A stretch of DNA of 64,000 nt from Jiella flava (GCF_017349315.1 NZ_JAFMPP010000001.1:310001-374000); one strand, 5' to 3'; numbered from the stretch's first letter, positions 32,578 to 41,778 are shown. Notes: generated from the letters alone by a model not told the origin. A program made the numbers and translations.

Positions 32578-33390
32578 ATGTCCAGATCATCCGAGCCCGC
32601 CGATGGCGCACCGCGTGACGAAGCCCCGCTGGCGCGCCTCCGCATCGCTCTGCGGCAGCTCTATTACGGCAACACGCGCACGGCACGGCGCTTTCAAACC
32701 GCGGCGCTCAGCGTCGATCTGGCGATCATCGCGCTGTTCATCGCCCAGCCGGTGCTGAAGAACACGCCGGTCTTTCTGTCCGTCGATTACAGCGTCGCCG
32801 CCGTCCTGGCGCTCGACATCGGCGCGCGTCTCCTCGCTGCACGGCGGCCGCTCGAATGGCTCAAGCGACCGGTCGTGCTGCTCGACCTGTTCATTCTGAT
32901 CACCCTGCTCTTGCCCTACACACTGATCAATTTCGGCTTCTTGCGGATCATCCGGCTGTGGTCGCTGTCAAAGACCGGTCGGCTGTGGCAGCCGCTGCGC
33001 CGGCAGGGTCTTGCCGAATGGGAATTGCCGGCCCGGGCGGTGCTCAACCTCGTCACCTTCCTGTTCCTGGCGACGGGCTTCATCTATACGACCTTCTTTC
33101 GGCAAAATGCCGGCCTCGAAGGCTATCTCGACGCGCTCTACTTCACCGTCGCCTCGGTGACGACCACGGGTTACGGCGACATCACCCTCAGCGGCCCCTG
33201 GGGCAAACTGACCTCGATCGTGGTGATGATCATCGGCATCAGCCTGTTCGTGCAACTCGCCCAGGCGATCTTCCGGCCGCGCAAAGTGCATCACACCTGC
33301 CCGCAATGCGGGCTGCAGCGCCATGATCCGGATGCCGTTCATTGCAAAGCCTGCGGCCACATTCTCAACATTCCAAACGACGAGAGCTGA
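32578..33390 (+). CDS. voltage-gated-type K+ channel with C-terminal zinc ribbon
   Basis: 270-residue six-transmembrane channel subunit. S1 to S3 are visible as ALSVDLAIIALFIAQPVL, VAAVLALDIGARLLA and LLDLFILITLLLPYTL. S4 carries spaced charges in FLRIIRLWSLSKTGRLW. S5 is followed by the pore helix and filter ASVTTTGYGDITL near residue 195, then S6 (IVVMIIGISLFVQLAQAIF). The cytoplasmic tail is a zinc ribbon, CPQCG...CKACGH, in place of the usual RCK or cyclic-nucleotide domain. The ATG at 32578 has AAAGG at good spacing; an ATG 6 bp upstream does not. It would conduct K+ across the inner membrane; the ribbon could sense metal or redox state, which is inference. Confidence 0.88.
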   Translation: MSRSSEPADGAPRDEAPLARLRIALRQLYYGNTRTARRFQTAALSVDLAIIALFIAQPVLKNTPVFLSVDYSVAAVLALDIGARLLAARRPLEWLKRPVVLLDLFILITLLLPYTLINFGFLRIIRLWSLSKTGRLWQPLRRQGLAEWELPARAVLNLVTFLFLATGFIYTTFFRQNAGLEGYLDALYFTVASVTTTGYGDITLSGPWGKLTSIVVMIIGISLFVQLAQAIFRPRKVHHTCPQCGLQRHDPDAVHCKACGHILNIPNDES

Positions 33391-33552
33391 GCCCTCACGC
33401 AAACCATCAACGCCCTCCGACCCTTGAAGTCTTCGCCGCAAACGGGCATGTGTGCTTGCCATCCAAGATACCTTGGCGCATCGTGACGGTGACGCCCGGT
33501 TGCGCTGTCCTTCATCCGGGCGGGCGACGAGAAGTTTTCGCGAAGGACCATC

Positions 33553-34797
33553 ATGGCCATTTCGATCGATCTGAAAGCGCCTGAAACGCGCACCGCCTTC
33601 GGCGAGCAGGCGCTTGCAGCCTCACCCGCGTCCGCACGCGCGGCTTCGGACGAAAGGCCCTCGCTGATCGGCCTGTCGCGCGACGAACTCGGCGAGGCGC
33701 TTGGCGCGATCGGCGTGCCGCATCGCCAGGTGAAGATGCGCGTCGCCCAGCTCTGGCACTGGCTCTATGTGCGCGGCGTCTCCAACTTTTCCCTGATGGC
33801 CAATGTCTCGAAGGAGCTGCGCGAAAAGCTCGACGCCGCCTATACCATCGCCCGGCCGGAGATCGTGACCGAACAGGTCTCGGTCGACGGCACCCGCAAA
33901 TGGGTGCTGCGTTTTCCGGCCAAGGGTGCCGGCCGGCCGGTGGAAATCGAGACCGTCTACATTCCGGAAGAAGGCCGCGGCACGCTCTGCGTCTCGTCGC
34001 AGGTCGGCTGCACTCTCACCTGCACCTTCTGCCACACCGGCACCCAGCGGCTGGTGCGCAATCTGACGCCCGACGAGATCGTCGGCCAGCTGCTGCTCGC
34101 CCGCGACCGGCTCGGCGACTTTCCGGACGCTGCGACACCCGCCGGGGCGATCGTTCCCTCGGAGGGGCGTTTGGTCTCGAACGTCGTCATGATGGGCATG
34201 GGCGAGCCGCTCTACAACTTCGACAACGTCAAGACGGCGCTGGCCGTCGTGTCCGATGGCGAAGGCCTCGCTTTGTCAAAACGGCGGATCACGCTGTCGA
34301 CCTCCGGCGTCGTGCCGATGATCGAAAAGACCGGTGCCGAGATGGGCGTCATGCTGGCGATCTCGCTGCATGCGGTGCGCGACGAATTGCGCGACGAACT
34401 GGTGCCGATCAACAAGAAATATCCGCTCAAAGACCTGCTCGAGGCCTGCCGCGCCTATCCGGGGCTGTCCAACGCCAAACGGATCACCTTCGAATATGTG
34501 ATGCTGAAGGGCGTTAACGATTCCCCGGAGGATGCCCGCGAGCTGGTGCGCCTGCTCAAGGGGATCCCGGCGAAAATCAATCTGATTCCGTTCAATCCCT
34601 GGCCGGGCAGTCGCTACGAATGCTCCGCCTGGGATGAGATCGAGCGCTTCGCCGATTACGTGAACCAGGCGGGCTACGCCTCGCCGATCCGCACCCCCCG
34701 TGGCCGCGACATCTTTGCCGCCTGCGGCCAGCTGAAATCGGAATCGGAGCGTCTGCGCAAGAAGGACCGCGAGGCCTTGGAAGCGGCAGCGGGCTGA
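33553..34797 (+). CDS. rlmN: 23S rRNA/tRNA adenine-C2 methyltransferase RlmN
   Basis: 414-residue radical-SAM enzyme that methylates A2503 of 23S rRNA and A37 of some tRNAs. The cluster-binding CxxxCxxC is in [20 protein letters not shown]. The substrate domain near the N-terminus has [34 protein letters not shown] and [20 protein letters not shown] are family signatures. Catalytic cysteines are the last Cys of the radical-SAM fold and one near the C-terminus (DIFAACGQL). The ATG follows GAAGGACCATC. An N-terminal extension of about 35 Ala/Ser-rich residues is typical in this group. Confidence 0.96.
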   Translation: MAISIDLKAPETRTAFGEQALAASPASARAASDERPSLIGLSRDELGEALGAIGVPHRQVKMRVAQLWHWLYVRGVSNFSLMANVSKELREKLDAAYTIARPEIVTEQVSVDGTRKWVLRFPAKGAGRPVEIETVYIPEEGRGTLCVSSQVGCTLTCTFCHTGTQRLVRNLTPDEIVGQLLLARDRLGDFPDAATPAGAIVPSEGRLVSNVVMMGMGEPLYNFDNVKTALAVVSDGEGLALSKRRITLSTSGVVPMIEKTGAEMGVMLAISLHAVRDELRDELVPINKKYPLKDLLEACRAYPGLSNAKRITFEYVMLKGVNDSPEDARELVRLLKGIPAKINLIPFNPWPGSRYECSAWDEIERFADYVNQAGYASPIRTPRGRDIFAACGQLKSESERLRKKDREALEAAAG

Positions 34798-34928
34798 CCG
34801 GTTGCGCGGCCGCCAAGACGATGGCGGCGCACAGGTCAACTGGCCGCGCCGAGGGCGGAAGGGGGACCGTCGGCCTGTGCGCGGATTCGAGCCGCACCCT
34901 TGCCCCGCATTGGAGGAAGCACCCGTCG

Positions 34929-35420
34929 ATGGCCACGGTGTTGAGATTTTTGTTCGTCGTTCCGCTTGCCTATGTTGCGGCATGCCTCGCGGCTGCCTTC
35001 GCAATGTTGTGGCCGTTCGTTCACCTCGGCAGCGGCGCCGCCTTCGATCCACTCTTCATCGGCGAAACGACATTCTATCTTGGCGCCCAGGCGGTGCAGA
35101 TCGGGGCTGTCGCCTTTCTCCCTTGGGTCATCTTCATGGTGGCGAGCGAAATCCTGGTCCTGCCATCCCTGTTGCTCCACCTGCTTGCGGGCTTTCTCGG
35201 CGGCATTGCCATCCTGTTCAGCGCTTACGGCCCAAATGTCCCGCATATGAGTGTGCAGACGGCGATCCTCGTCGCATCGCTGACATTCGCGTTGGTCTAT
35301 TGGATCCTCGCCGGCAACGGCGCTGGTCGCTGGCGCCGCGCTGCGGCCCGATCGCGGTCGCGGCGGCATTCTTCTTTGTCCGACGAACCGGCACCGGCCG
35401 CCAATGTCGATGTGCCTTGA
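34929..35420 (+). CDS. unknown four-helix membrane protein
   Basis: 163-residue integral membrane protein with about four hydrophobic helices: FLFVVPLAYVAACLAAAFAM; IGAVAFLPWVIFMVASEILV; LLLHLLAGFLGGIAILFSAY; ILVASLTFALVYWILAG. A basic, Arg-rich cytoplasmic tail follows (WRRAAARSRSRR). I do not recognise a named family; small proteins of this form are common in Hyphomicrobiales. The ATG is preceded by GGAGGAA ten bases upstream. It lies between rlmN and bioY, ending 75 bp before the bioY start, so possible read-through to the biotin transporter should be considered. Confidence 0.65.
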   Translation: MATVLRFLFVVPLAYVAACLAAAFAMLWPFVHLGSGAAFDPLFIGETTFYLGAQAVQIGAVAFLPWVIFMVASEILVLPSLLLHLLAGFLGGIAILFSAYGPNVPHMSVQTAILVASLTFALVYWILAGNGAGRWRRAAARSRSRRHSSLSDEPAPAANVDVP

Positions 35421-35450
35421 CAATTTCCATTGATTTTTCACCGGGCCTAC

Positions 35451-35468
35451 GGTCACTCCTACGTGACC
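35451..35468. promoter_or_regulatory. inverted repeat upstream of bioY
   Basis: GGTCAC-tcctac-GTGACC is a perfect 6+6 bp inverted repeat centred about 36 bp before the bioY GTG. The dyad could be an operator or the stem of an mRNA hairpin near the ribosome site. It does not resemble the TTATAGATAA-type BioR operator. Confidence 0.4.
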
Positions 35469-35495
35469 TCTTTGCGTTTCGAAAGGAACCTAACC

Positions 35496-36053
35496 GTGTC
35501 GACCCGCGATATTGTCTTGATCGCCCTGTTCACCGCTTTGACTGCGGTGCTCGGCGCCTTCCCGCCCTTGATGATTCCAGCGCTCGGCGTGCCCGTGACA
35601 GCCCAGTCGCTCGGCCCGATGCTGGCCGGCGGCATTCTCGGGGCCAAACGCGGCGCCCTGTCGATGCTGCTGTTTAACGTTCTCATCGCCGTCGGCCTGC
35701 CGATTCTGGCCGGTGGCCGCGGCGGCCTCGCGGTCTATGCGGGCCCGAGCGCCGGCTTCATCCTCGGCTGGATCGCCGCGGCCGGCGTCACCGGCCTGAT
35801 CGTCGAGAGGCTGTGGAGCGGCTTGAACTTTGTCACCGCCTTCATCGCATCGGTGATCGGCGGCATCGTCGTCCTCTACGGCATCGGCGTGCCCTGGATC
35901 ACCGCGGTGACCGGCACCCCGCTGGGCAAGACCTTTGCCGGCTCCGCCGTCTTCATTCCGGGAGATCTGGCCAAGGCCGGCGTCGCCGCCGCGGCGATCG
36001 TGTTGATCAAGCGCGCTTATCCGATGATTCGCCACGCTCATAGCCGCTCCTGA
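35496..36053 (+). CDS. bioY: biotin ECF transporter substrate-binding subunit BioY
   Basis: 185-residue membrane S-component that binds biotin. It has about six helices: DIVLIALFTALTAVLGAFPP, the conserved VTAQSLGPMLAGGILGAKRG, LLFNVLIAVGLPILAGGRGG and YAGPSAGFILGWIAAA, all hallmark BioY segments. The start is a GTG at 35496 placed by AAAGGAA seven bases upstream; an upstream ATG has no such site. It is followed 17 bp later by bioM and then bioN, making a complete BioMNY importer. No biotin synthesis genes are in the window. Confidence 0.95.
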   Translation: MSTRDIVLIALFTALTAVLGAFPPLMIPALGVPVTAQSLGPMLAGGILGAKRGALSMLLFNVLIAVGLPILAGGRGGLAVYAGPSAGFILGWIAAAGVTGLIVERLWSGLNFVTAFIASVIGGIVVLYGIGVPWITAVTGTPLGKTFAGSAVFIPGDLAKAGVAAAAIVLIKRAYPMIRHAHSRS

Positions 36054-36070
36054 CGAACGCGGACACCGCC

Positions 36071-36745
36071 ATGATCCAGTTGCAGGACGTCCGCCTCGAT
36101 CGAGGCGAACGAACGGTGCTCTCCGGTCTCGATCTGACGCTCGGCGAGCGCCGGATCGGCATTGTCGGCGCCAATGGATCCGGCAAGAGCAGCTTTGCAC
36201 GGCTGCTCAATGGCCTCCTCCTGCCAAGCCGCGGAACGGTGACGGTGGAAGGGCTCGACACCAAGAGTGACGCCAAGGCGGTTCGCCGGCGCGTCGGCTT
36301 CCTCTTCCAAAACCCCGACAACCAGGTGGTCTATCCGACCGTCGGCGAGGATCTCGCCTTTGGCCTCAAAAGTCGCGGTCTGCGCAAGGCGGCGATCGCG
36401 GAGAAGGTCAACGCGACCCTGAAACGCTTCGGGCTGGATGGCTTTGCCGATCGGCTGGTGCATGAATTGTCCGGCGGCGAGCGGCAGATGGTGGCGCTCG
36501 CCGGTGTGATGATCCTGGAGCCGCTCTGGCTGGTGCTCGACGAGCCGACGACGCTGCTCGATCGCCGCAACACCCGGCGGATCATGGAGACGGTCGCCGG
36601 CCTTGATGAGCATGTCGTCCTGGTCACGCATGATCTTGCGCTCCTCAGTGATTTCGACCGCGTCCTGGTCTTTGAAGGCGGGCGGATCGTCGCCGATGCG
36701 GCACCCAGCGCCGCGCTCACCCATTACCGTGAGCTCGTCGGATGA
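36071..36745 (+). CDS. bioM: biotin ECF transporter ATPase BioM
   Basis: 224-residue CbiO-like ATPase that energises BioY. Walker A is GANGSGKSSFARLL near residue 35; the Q-loop region reads VGFLFQNPDNQVVYPTVGED; the signature is ELSGGERQMVALAG; Walker B is LWLVLDEPTTLLD; and the H-switch is LVTHDLALL. The PDNQ sequence after the Q-loop is typical of ECF ATPases. Group I ECF systems usually have two ATPases, but BioMNY uses one, as here. It overlaps bioN by 4 bp. Confidence 0.95.
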   Translation: MIQLQDVRLDRGERTVLSGLDLTLGERRIGIVGANGSGKSSFARLLNGLLLPSRGTVTVEGLDTKSDAKAVRRRVGFLFQNPDNQVVYPTVGEDLAFGLKSRGLRKAAIAEKVNATLKRFGLDGFADRLVHELSGGERQMVALAGVMILEPLWLVLDEPTTLLDRRNTRRIMETVAGLDEHVVLVTHDLALLSDFDRVLVFEGGRIVADAAPSAALTHYRELVG

Positions 36746-37332
36746 TCGCCGGGCTCTATCGAGCCGGCGACAGCCCGCTGCACCGCACCCGGCCGGGGCT
36801 GAAGCTGCTCAGCCTCGCGATCGCCGGGACCGCCCTCCTGGCACTGTCGTCCTTGTGGCTCGCCGGCGCGGCGATGGTTTTGATATTCGGGCTCTATTGC
36901 CTCGCCGGCTTCGGCCTGCGCACCATGATCGAGCAAGTGCGCCCGGCCGCCTTCATCCTGGCGATCCTGGCCTTCGCCCAACTCTGGCTCGCCGGCCCGA
37001 GCGAGGCCCTGCTTTTCGTGACGCGCTTTGCCGTCCTGATCCTTGCCGCAGGTCTGGTCACACTGACGACCCGCACCAGCGATCTCGTCACCGCCCTCGA
37101 AGTTGCGCTGTCGCCCTTGTCGCGCTTCGGCCTCAACGTTTCTGGCATCAGTCTCGCCATTTCGCTCGCCATCCGCTTCATCCCCGCCATCGGCCAGATC
37201 CTGAGCGAGCTGCGGGAAGCCCAGATCGCACGAGGCCGCAAGCCGACGGTGCTGACCCTCGTGGTGCCGATGATCATCCGGCTGTTGAAGATGGCTGACA
37301 GCATCGCCGAGGCGATCGACGCGCGTTCGTGA
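36742..37332 (+). CDS. bioN: biotin ECF transporter T-component BioN
   Basis: 196-residue CbiQ-type transmembrane coupling protein that links BioY to BioM. Its helices include LKLLSLAIAGTALLALSSLW and LILAAGLVTLTTRT, followed by a cytoplasmic helix with the ARG motif (LREAQIARGRKPT) that docks on the ATPase groove. Standard EcfT proteins carry two such motifs; BioN members have shortened coupling helices. It is the last gene of bioYMN, with a 98-bp gap before the next ABC transporter. Confidence 0.93.
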   Translation: MIAGLYRAGDSPLHRTRPGLKLLSLAIAGTALLALSSLWLAGAAMVLIFGLYCLAGFGLRTMIEQVRPAAFILAILAFAQLWLAGPSEALLFVTRFAVLILAAGLVTLTTRTSDLVTALEVALSPLSRFGLNVSGISLAISLAIRFIPAIGQILSELREAQIARGRKPTVLTLVVPMIIRLLKMADSIAEAIDARS

Positions 37333-37430
37333 ACATGGCGGCGTCGTTTTTGGGAGCACGCCCCATCGAAAATGCGATCGCATGTCTTTATGCTTCCGCT
37401 CGGGCATCGTCGATTTTTGGGAGGATCGTC

Positions 37431-38417
37431 ATGCGGTTTCTGCGAGCCGTCTGGGCCGCACTTGCGCTTTTGGCCACCATTCACGTCGCCCACGCGGGAG
37501 AAGCGGCGACGCTGCGCATCGGCGTGCTGAAGTTCGGCACGGTGAATTGGGAACTCGACGCGATGCAACGCGCCGGCCTCGACAAGCAGGCCGGTCTCGA
37601 TCTTTCCGTCGTGCCCTTTGCCGGGGAAACAGCGTCGGCCGTGGCCCTTCAGGGCGGCGGCGTCGACATGATCGTCTCCGACTGGCTCTGGGTGTCGCGG
37701 CAACGGGCGGAGGGCGCCGATTACACCTTCGTGCCCTATTCGACCTCGGTCGGATCGCTGATGGTGCCGGAGACGAGCGCCGTCAACACCCTCGGCGACT
37801 TGAAGGGCAAGACCATCGGCGTTGCCGGCGGCCCGCTCGACAAGAACTGGCTGCTGATCCAGGCCCTCGCCAAGAAGGATTTCGGCATCGATCTCGCCGC
37901 AGCCAACACCATCGTCTACGGCGCCCCGCCTTTGCTGACCGAAAAGGCCCGCGAGGGCGAACTCGATGCGGTGCTGAACTTCTGGCATTACGCCGCCCGG
38001 CTCGAAGCGCAAGGATTCCGCACCCTCATCTCCGGCAGCGATGCGGCGATGAAGATGGGCGCATCCGGCCCGGTGGCCTCGATCGGCTGGGTGTTTCGCG
38101 ACCGCTTCGCCAAGGATCACCCGGATGTGATCGCCGACTTCTTGAAGGCTGACGCGGCGACGAAGCAGCTCCTCGCCACCTCCGATGCGGCCTGGGAGAC
38201 GCTCAAGCCGCTGATGAAGGCCAAGAATGAAAAGACCTTCGAGATCCTGCGCGAGCGCTATCGCGACGGCATCCCGCAGCGCTCGCCCGCCGACGAGCAG
38301 AAGGACACCGCCAAGCTCTACACGATCCTCGCCAATATCGGCGGTGCCAAGCTCGTCGGCCCGGCGCCGGCGCTCGTCAAGGGCACCTATTACGACGGCA
38401 AAGCGAATGGCTCTTGA
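37431..38417 (+). CDS. ABC transporter substrate-binding protein, NitT/TauT-like
   Basis: 328-residue periplasmic binding protein of the SsuA/TauA/THI5-like class. Signal peptide: MRFLRAVWAALALLATIHVA, with cleavage near AHAGE. The core shows LRIGVLKFGTVNWELDAMQR, ALQGGGVDMIVSDWLWVSRQ and LKGKTIGVAGGPLDKNWLL, with a late RSPADEQKDTAKLYTILA segment. The ATG is preceded by GGGAGG at ideal distance. It is followed by a permease (11-bp overlap) and ATPase, so the importer is complete. Systems of this class carry sulfonates, nitrate, cyanate, thiamine precursors or small organics; I cannot choose one. Confidence 0.85.
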   Translation: MRFLRAVWAALALLATIHVAHAGEAATLRIGVLKFGTVNWELDAMQRAGLDKQAGLDLSVVPFAGETASAVALQGGGVDMIVSDWLWVSRQRAEGADYTFVPYSTSVGSLMVPETSAVNTLGDLKGKTIGVAGGPLDKNWLLIQALAKKDFGIDLAAANTIVYGAPPLLTEKAREGELDAVLNFWHYAARLEAQGFRTLISGSDAAMKMGASGPVASIGWVFRDRFAKDHPDVIADFLKADAATKQLLATSDAAWETLKPLMKAKNEKTFEILRERYRDGIPQRSPADEQKDTAKLYTILANIGGAKLVGPAPALVKGTYYDGKANGS

Positions 38418-39204
38418 GGCACCGTCGCTTTCGGCGCCGTCGGTGATCTCGCGGCTGGCGCCGGGTCTCGTCACGCTCGCTTCGCTGGCGGGGCTGCTCG
38501 CCCTGTGGTGGATTACGGCGACATTTGCCGACAGCCGCGTCCTGCCGACGCCGCCGCAAGTTGCGGCGGCTTTCTGGCGCGATGCCGTCTCCGGCGAGAT
38601 GGAATTTCATCTCGCCATGACGCTGATGCGCGTCGCCGCAGCCTTCGTCATCGCCATGGTGATCGGCTCGGCGATCGGCATCGCACTCGGGATGAACCGT
38701 GAGGCCAATCGCTTCTTCGATCCGTGGCTGATTCTTTTCTTGAACCTGCCGGCGCTGGTGGTGATCGTCCTTGCCTATATCTGGTTCGGCCTCAATGAAG
38801 CGGCCGCGATCGGCGCCATCGCGGTCAACAAGATCCCCAACGTCGTGGTCACCATGCGCGAGGGCGCGCGCGCCCTCGATCGCGACCTTGACGAAATGGC
38901 CCGGGTCTACCGCTTTTCGACCGTCAAAACCCTGCGCCACGTGGTGTTGCCGCAGCTGCAGCCCTATTTCGCCGCGGCGTCGCGCTCCGGCATCAGCCTG
39001 ATCTGGAAAATCGCCCTCGTCGTCGAACTGCTCGGCCGCTCGAACGGTGTCGGCTTTCAGATCAACCTTTACTTCCAGCTCTTCGACGTCGCCTCGATCC
39101 TGGCCTACACCCTGGCGTTCGTCGCCGTCATGCTGATCATCGAGTTCGCCCTTGTCCAACCTTTCGAAGCCTATTCCACCCGCTGGCGGCCAAAACGCGC
39201 TTGA
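38407..39204 (+). CDS. ABC transporter permease, NitT/TauT type
   Basis: 265-residue inner-membrane permease with about six helices, homologous to SsuC/TauC. The segment RVLPTPPQVAAAFWRDAV is the characteristic LPsP entry, HLAMTLMRVAAAFVIAMVIG is the first core helix, and EMARVYRFSTVKTLRHVVLP is the cytoplasmic coupling loop. The ATG at 38407 lies inside the end of the binding-protein gene, so translation is probably coupled. The ATPase gene begins before this gene ends. Confidence 0.9.
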   Translation: MALEAPSLSAPSVISRLAPGLVTLASLAGLLALWWITATFADSRVLPTPPQVAAAFWRDAVSGEMEFHLAMTLMRVAAAFVIAMVIGSAIGIALGMNREANRFFDPWLILFLNLPALVVIVLAYIWFGLNEAAAIGAIAVNKIPNVVVTMREGARALDRDLDEMARVYRFSTVKTLRHVVLPQLQPYFAAASRSGISLIWKIALVVELLGRSNGVGFQINLYFQLFDVASILAYTLAFVAVMLIIEFALVQPFEAYSTRWRPKRA

Positions 39205-39913
39205 GGTTGAGATCCGCGACAAAGTCTTCCGCGGCGCCGATGGCGTCGATGTGCGGGCGATCGCGGATATCGCCTTTGCCGTCGAGCCGGCCAGCTTTGC
39301 CACGCTGATCGGCCCGTCGGGCTGCGGCAAGACGACGACGCTGCGGATCATTCTTGGGCTCGACAGCGAGTTTTCCGGGCAACTGCGACTGCCGGAAAAC
39401 GAACCGCGTCGAATTGCGGCCGTTTTTCAGGAGCCGCGATTGCTTCCCTGGCGAACAGTCGAAGACAACGTTCGCCTGGCGCTTGCCGATGACGCGACCG
39501 ATCGCGACCTCAGCGACCTTTTCGCCGCGCTCGGTCTATCAGAAATGCGCGGCCGCTTTCCGGGCGAATTGTCCCTCGGCCTGGCGAGACGCGCGGCGCT
39601 CGCCCGCGCCTTCGCCATCCGCCCCTCGCTGCTGGTCCTCGACGAACCCTTCGTCTCGCTTGACGAGCAGACCGCCGGCCGCTTGCGCAATCTGTTGACC
39701 GAGGTGTGGTCGGCCCGTCCGACAACGGCGCTGATGGTCACCCACAATCTGCGCGAGGCCGTGCAGCTGTCCGACAAGATCATCTTTCTCACCGAGCGGC
39801 CGGCGCGCATTCGCGGCATTCACGAAATCAGCACGCCGCGCGCCGAGCGCGACACCCGCTGGCGCGAGACCACGCTCTCCACCGTCGCCAAGCGCTATTC
39901 CGGCGTCCTGTAG
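39152..39913 (+). CDS. ABC transporter ATPase, NitT/TauT type
   Basis: 253-residue ATPase. Walker A is IGPSGCGKTTTLRIILG, the Q-loop VFQEPRLLPWRTVEDN (typical of SsuB/TauB), Walker B LLVLDEPFVSLDEQ, the H-switch MVTHNLREAVQLSDKI. The signature motif is unusual: LSLGLARRAALARAFA instead of LSGGQ, losing the second Gly and the Gln. This variant occurs in a subset of such importers, so the protein is probably functional. The most likely start is a TTG that overlaps the permease gene by 53 bp; no ATG is available in frame before the conserved region. Confidence 0.85.
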   Translation: MSNLSKPIPPAGGQNALEVEIRDKVFRGADGVDVRAIADIAFAVEPASFATLIGPSGCGKTTTLRIILGLDSEFSGQLRLPENEPRRIAAVFQEPRLLPWRTVEDNVRLALADDATDRDLSDLFAALGLSEMRGRFPGELSLGLARRAALARAFAIRPSLLVLDEPFVSLDEQTAGRLRNLLTEVWSARPTTALMVTHNLREAVQLSDKIIFLTERPARIRGIHEISTPRAERDTRWRETTLSTVAKRYSGVL

Positions 39914-39996
39914 CGCGCCATCGCCCGCATCGAAACGACAACGGGCACCCGTTGCCGAACAGCCGCCGAGCCGCATGCAAAATTTGCAGCTTTGGC

Positions 39997-40245
39997 TCAG
40001 ATCGTTTGCAGAACCGGCCTCTCCTCATCGGCGTCATAGATCACCACCACGGTCATGCCTTTGGTGATGGCCTGATAGTCGAAGTCCGACGGCAGATGAT
40101 AGATCTCGCCGTCGCTCAACCGAATTTGCGCGTGTTCCTGATCGATGGCTTCGATCACCCCGTCGGTCTCCTTGGCCATGGCAGGGATCGACATGGCGAC
40201 CGTCAGGAAGGAACTTGCGAAAAGCGCCAGAATCCGTTTCGTCAC
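39997..40245 (-). CDS. small exported DUF1344-type protein
   Basis: 82-residue protein with a signal peptide (RILALFASSFLTVAMSIPAM, cleavage after AMA). The short mature domain contains TDGVIEAIDQEHAQIRLSDG and ITKGMTVVVIYD, matching the DUF1344 pattern known from Hyphomicrobiales; its function is unknown. The start is a GTG at 40245 with GAGGAG eight bases upstream; a longer frame from 40305 has no ribosome site. It is convergent with the ABC ATPase and divergent from aroC. Confidence 0.78.
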   Translation of the reverse strand: MTKRILALFASSFLTVAMSIPAMAKETDGVIEAIDQEHAQIRLSDGEIYHLPSDFDYQAITKGMTVVVIYDADEERPVLQTI

Positions 40246-40614
40246 GACTTTACTCCTCGCTTCCTTGCGTCCCTGCCCGGCTTCAGCCATCCCTTGCAGC
40301 ACCATGACGGGGCGACTGCCGGGCTCGGGATCCGATCATCGTCGGTCGAAAACGAAAGTCGCGTCCGATTGTGTCCAAAGTCGTACCGATGAAGGGCAAA
40401 TTGTATCGAAAGATTCAAAGACTTGGTAACCAGATCGTTAAGCCCGGCGCCACAGCCATCGGCTCCGTCGAGCAGGCCGCCCAGCCGCTTGATCTCGCAA
40501 CGAAATTGCGCTGCGGCCGTCTGGGCGACGACAATGTTTGCGGAACGCCATGCTTTGCGCATACACAAGCACCGTTATTGCGCAGATCCGGCCCATCGAC
40601 GATAGAAGCAGCAA
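40246..40614. other. 369-bp gap before aroC
   Basis: Lies between the divergent DUF1344 gene and aroC. It holds the ribosome site of the former and an AGAAGCAGCAA leader before aroC. Open frames on both strands run through it but carry no recognisable domain or start signal. No strong hairpin, promoter or RNA gene was seen. Confidence 0.5.
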
Positions 40615-41715
40615 ATGTCGCACAACAGCTTCGGCCATCTTTTCCGCGTCACCACCTGGGGCGAGAGCCACGGGCCGGCCATCGGCTGCACCGTCGACGG
40701 CACGCCCCCCGGTGTGCAATTCTCCGAAGCCTGGATCCAGACCTTTCTCGACAAGCGCCGACCCGGCCAGTCCCGCTACACCACCCAGCGTCAGGAGCCC
40801 GACCGGGTGCGCGTGCTCTCCGGGGTCATGCCGGGCGAGACGGACGGCGAGCTGGTTTCCACCGGTACGCCGATCGCCCTTGAGATCGAGAACACCGACC
40901 AGCGCTCGAAGGACTATTCCGAGATCGCCCGCCGCTATCGGCCGGGCCATGCGGACGTCACCTACGACGTCAAATACGGCATTCGCGACTATCGCGGCGG
41001 CGGCCGCTCATCGGCCCGAGAGACCGCGATGCGAGTCGCTGCGGGCGCGATCGCCCGACTGGTCGTGCCGGGGGTCAAGCTGCGCGGCGCGCTCGTCGCC
41101 ATCGGCGATCAGTGGATCGACCGAACCCGCTGGGACTGGGACGAGATCGACCGCAATCCGTTCTTCTGCCCGGATGCCGAGACGGCCGGTCGCTGGGCCG
41201 ATCAGCTCGACCGGGTGCGCAAGGCCGGCTCCTCGATCGGCGCCGTCGTCGAGATTGTCGCCGAAAACGTCCCCGCCGGCCTTGGCGCGCCGATCTACGG
41301 TAAGCTCGACGCCGATATTGCCGCCAATCTCATGTCGATCAACGCCGTCAAGGGCGTTGAGATCGGCGAAGGCTTTGCGGCCGCCGCGCTCTCCGGCGAG
41401 GCCAATGCCGACGAGATGCGCCCCGGCCCCGATGGGCGGCCGTACTATCTCTCCAACCACGCCGGCGGAATTTTGGGCGGCATTTCGACCGGCCAGCCGA
41501 TCGTCGCGCGCTTCGCGGTCAAGCCGACCTCGTCGATTCTGACGCCGCGCCAATCGGTGGATGCCGATGGGAATGCCGTGGACGTCATGACCAAAGGGCG
41601 TCACGATCCCTGCGTCGGCATTCGCGCCGTGCCGGTCGGCGAAGCGATGGTCGCCTGTGCGATCGCCGATCATTATCTGCGTGATCGTGGCCAGGTCGGA
41701 GCCCAGCGCCACTGA
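40615..41715 (+). CDS. aroC: chorismate synthase
   Basis: 366-residue enzyme of the shikimate pathway, converting 5-enolpyruvylshikimate-3-phosphate to chorismate with reduced FMN. The three family signatures are present: [20 protein letters not shown] at the N-terminus, [20 protein letters not shown] with [19 protein letters not shown] in the middle, and [20 protein letters not shown] near the end. Full length. It is the first of four plus-strand genes (aroC, HDAC-like, xseB, dxs) with 63-235 bp spacings. Confidence 0.97.
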   Translation: MSHNSFGHLFRVTTWGESHGPAIGCTVDGTPPGVQFSEAWIQTFLDKRRPGQSRYTTQRQEPDRVRVLSGVMPGETDGELVSTGTPIALEIENTDQRSKDYSEIARRYRPGHADVTYDVKYGIRDYRGGGRSSARETAMRVAAGAIARLVVPGVKLRGALVAIGDQWIDRTRWDWDEIDRNPFFCPDAETAGRWADQLDRVRKAGSSIGAVVEIVAENVPAGLGAPIYGKLDADIAANLMSINAVKGVEIGEGFAAAALSGEANADEMRPGPDGRPYYLSNHAGGILGGISTGQPIVARFAVKPTSSILTPRQSVDADGNAVDVMTKGRHDPCVGIRAVPVGEAMVACAIADHYLRDRGQVGAQRH

Positions 41716-41778
41716 TGCACGCCTGTCGCGCGGACGCGGCGGATTGAACTTCAGGCGGGGAGGCGTTAGCTCGGATCG

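Noticed and set aside
35417-35422. TTGACA at the end of the gene before bioY, considered as a -35 box
   Set aside because: No acceptable -10 hexamer at 16-18 bp spacing, and it overlaps the upstream stop codon.
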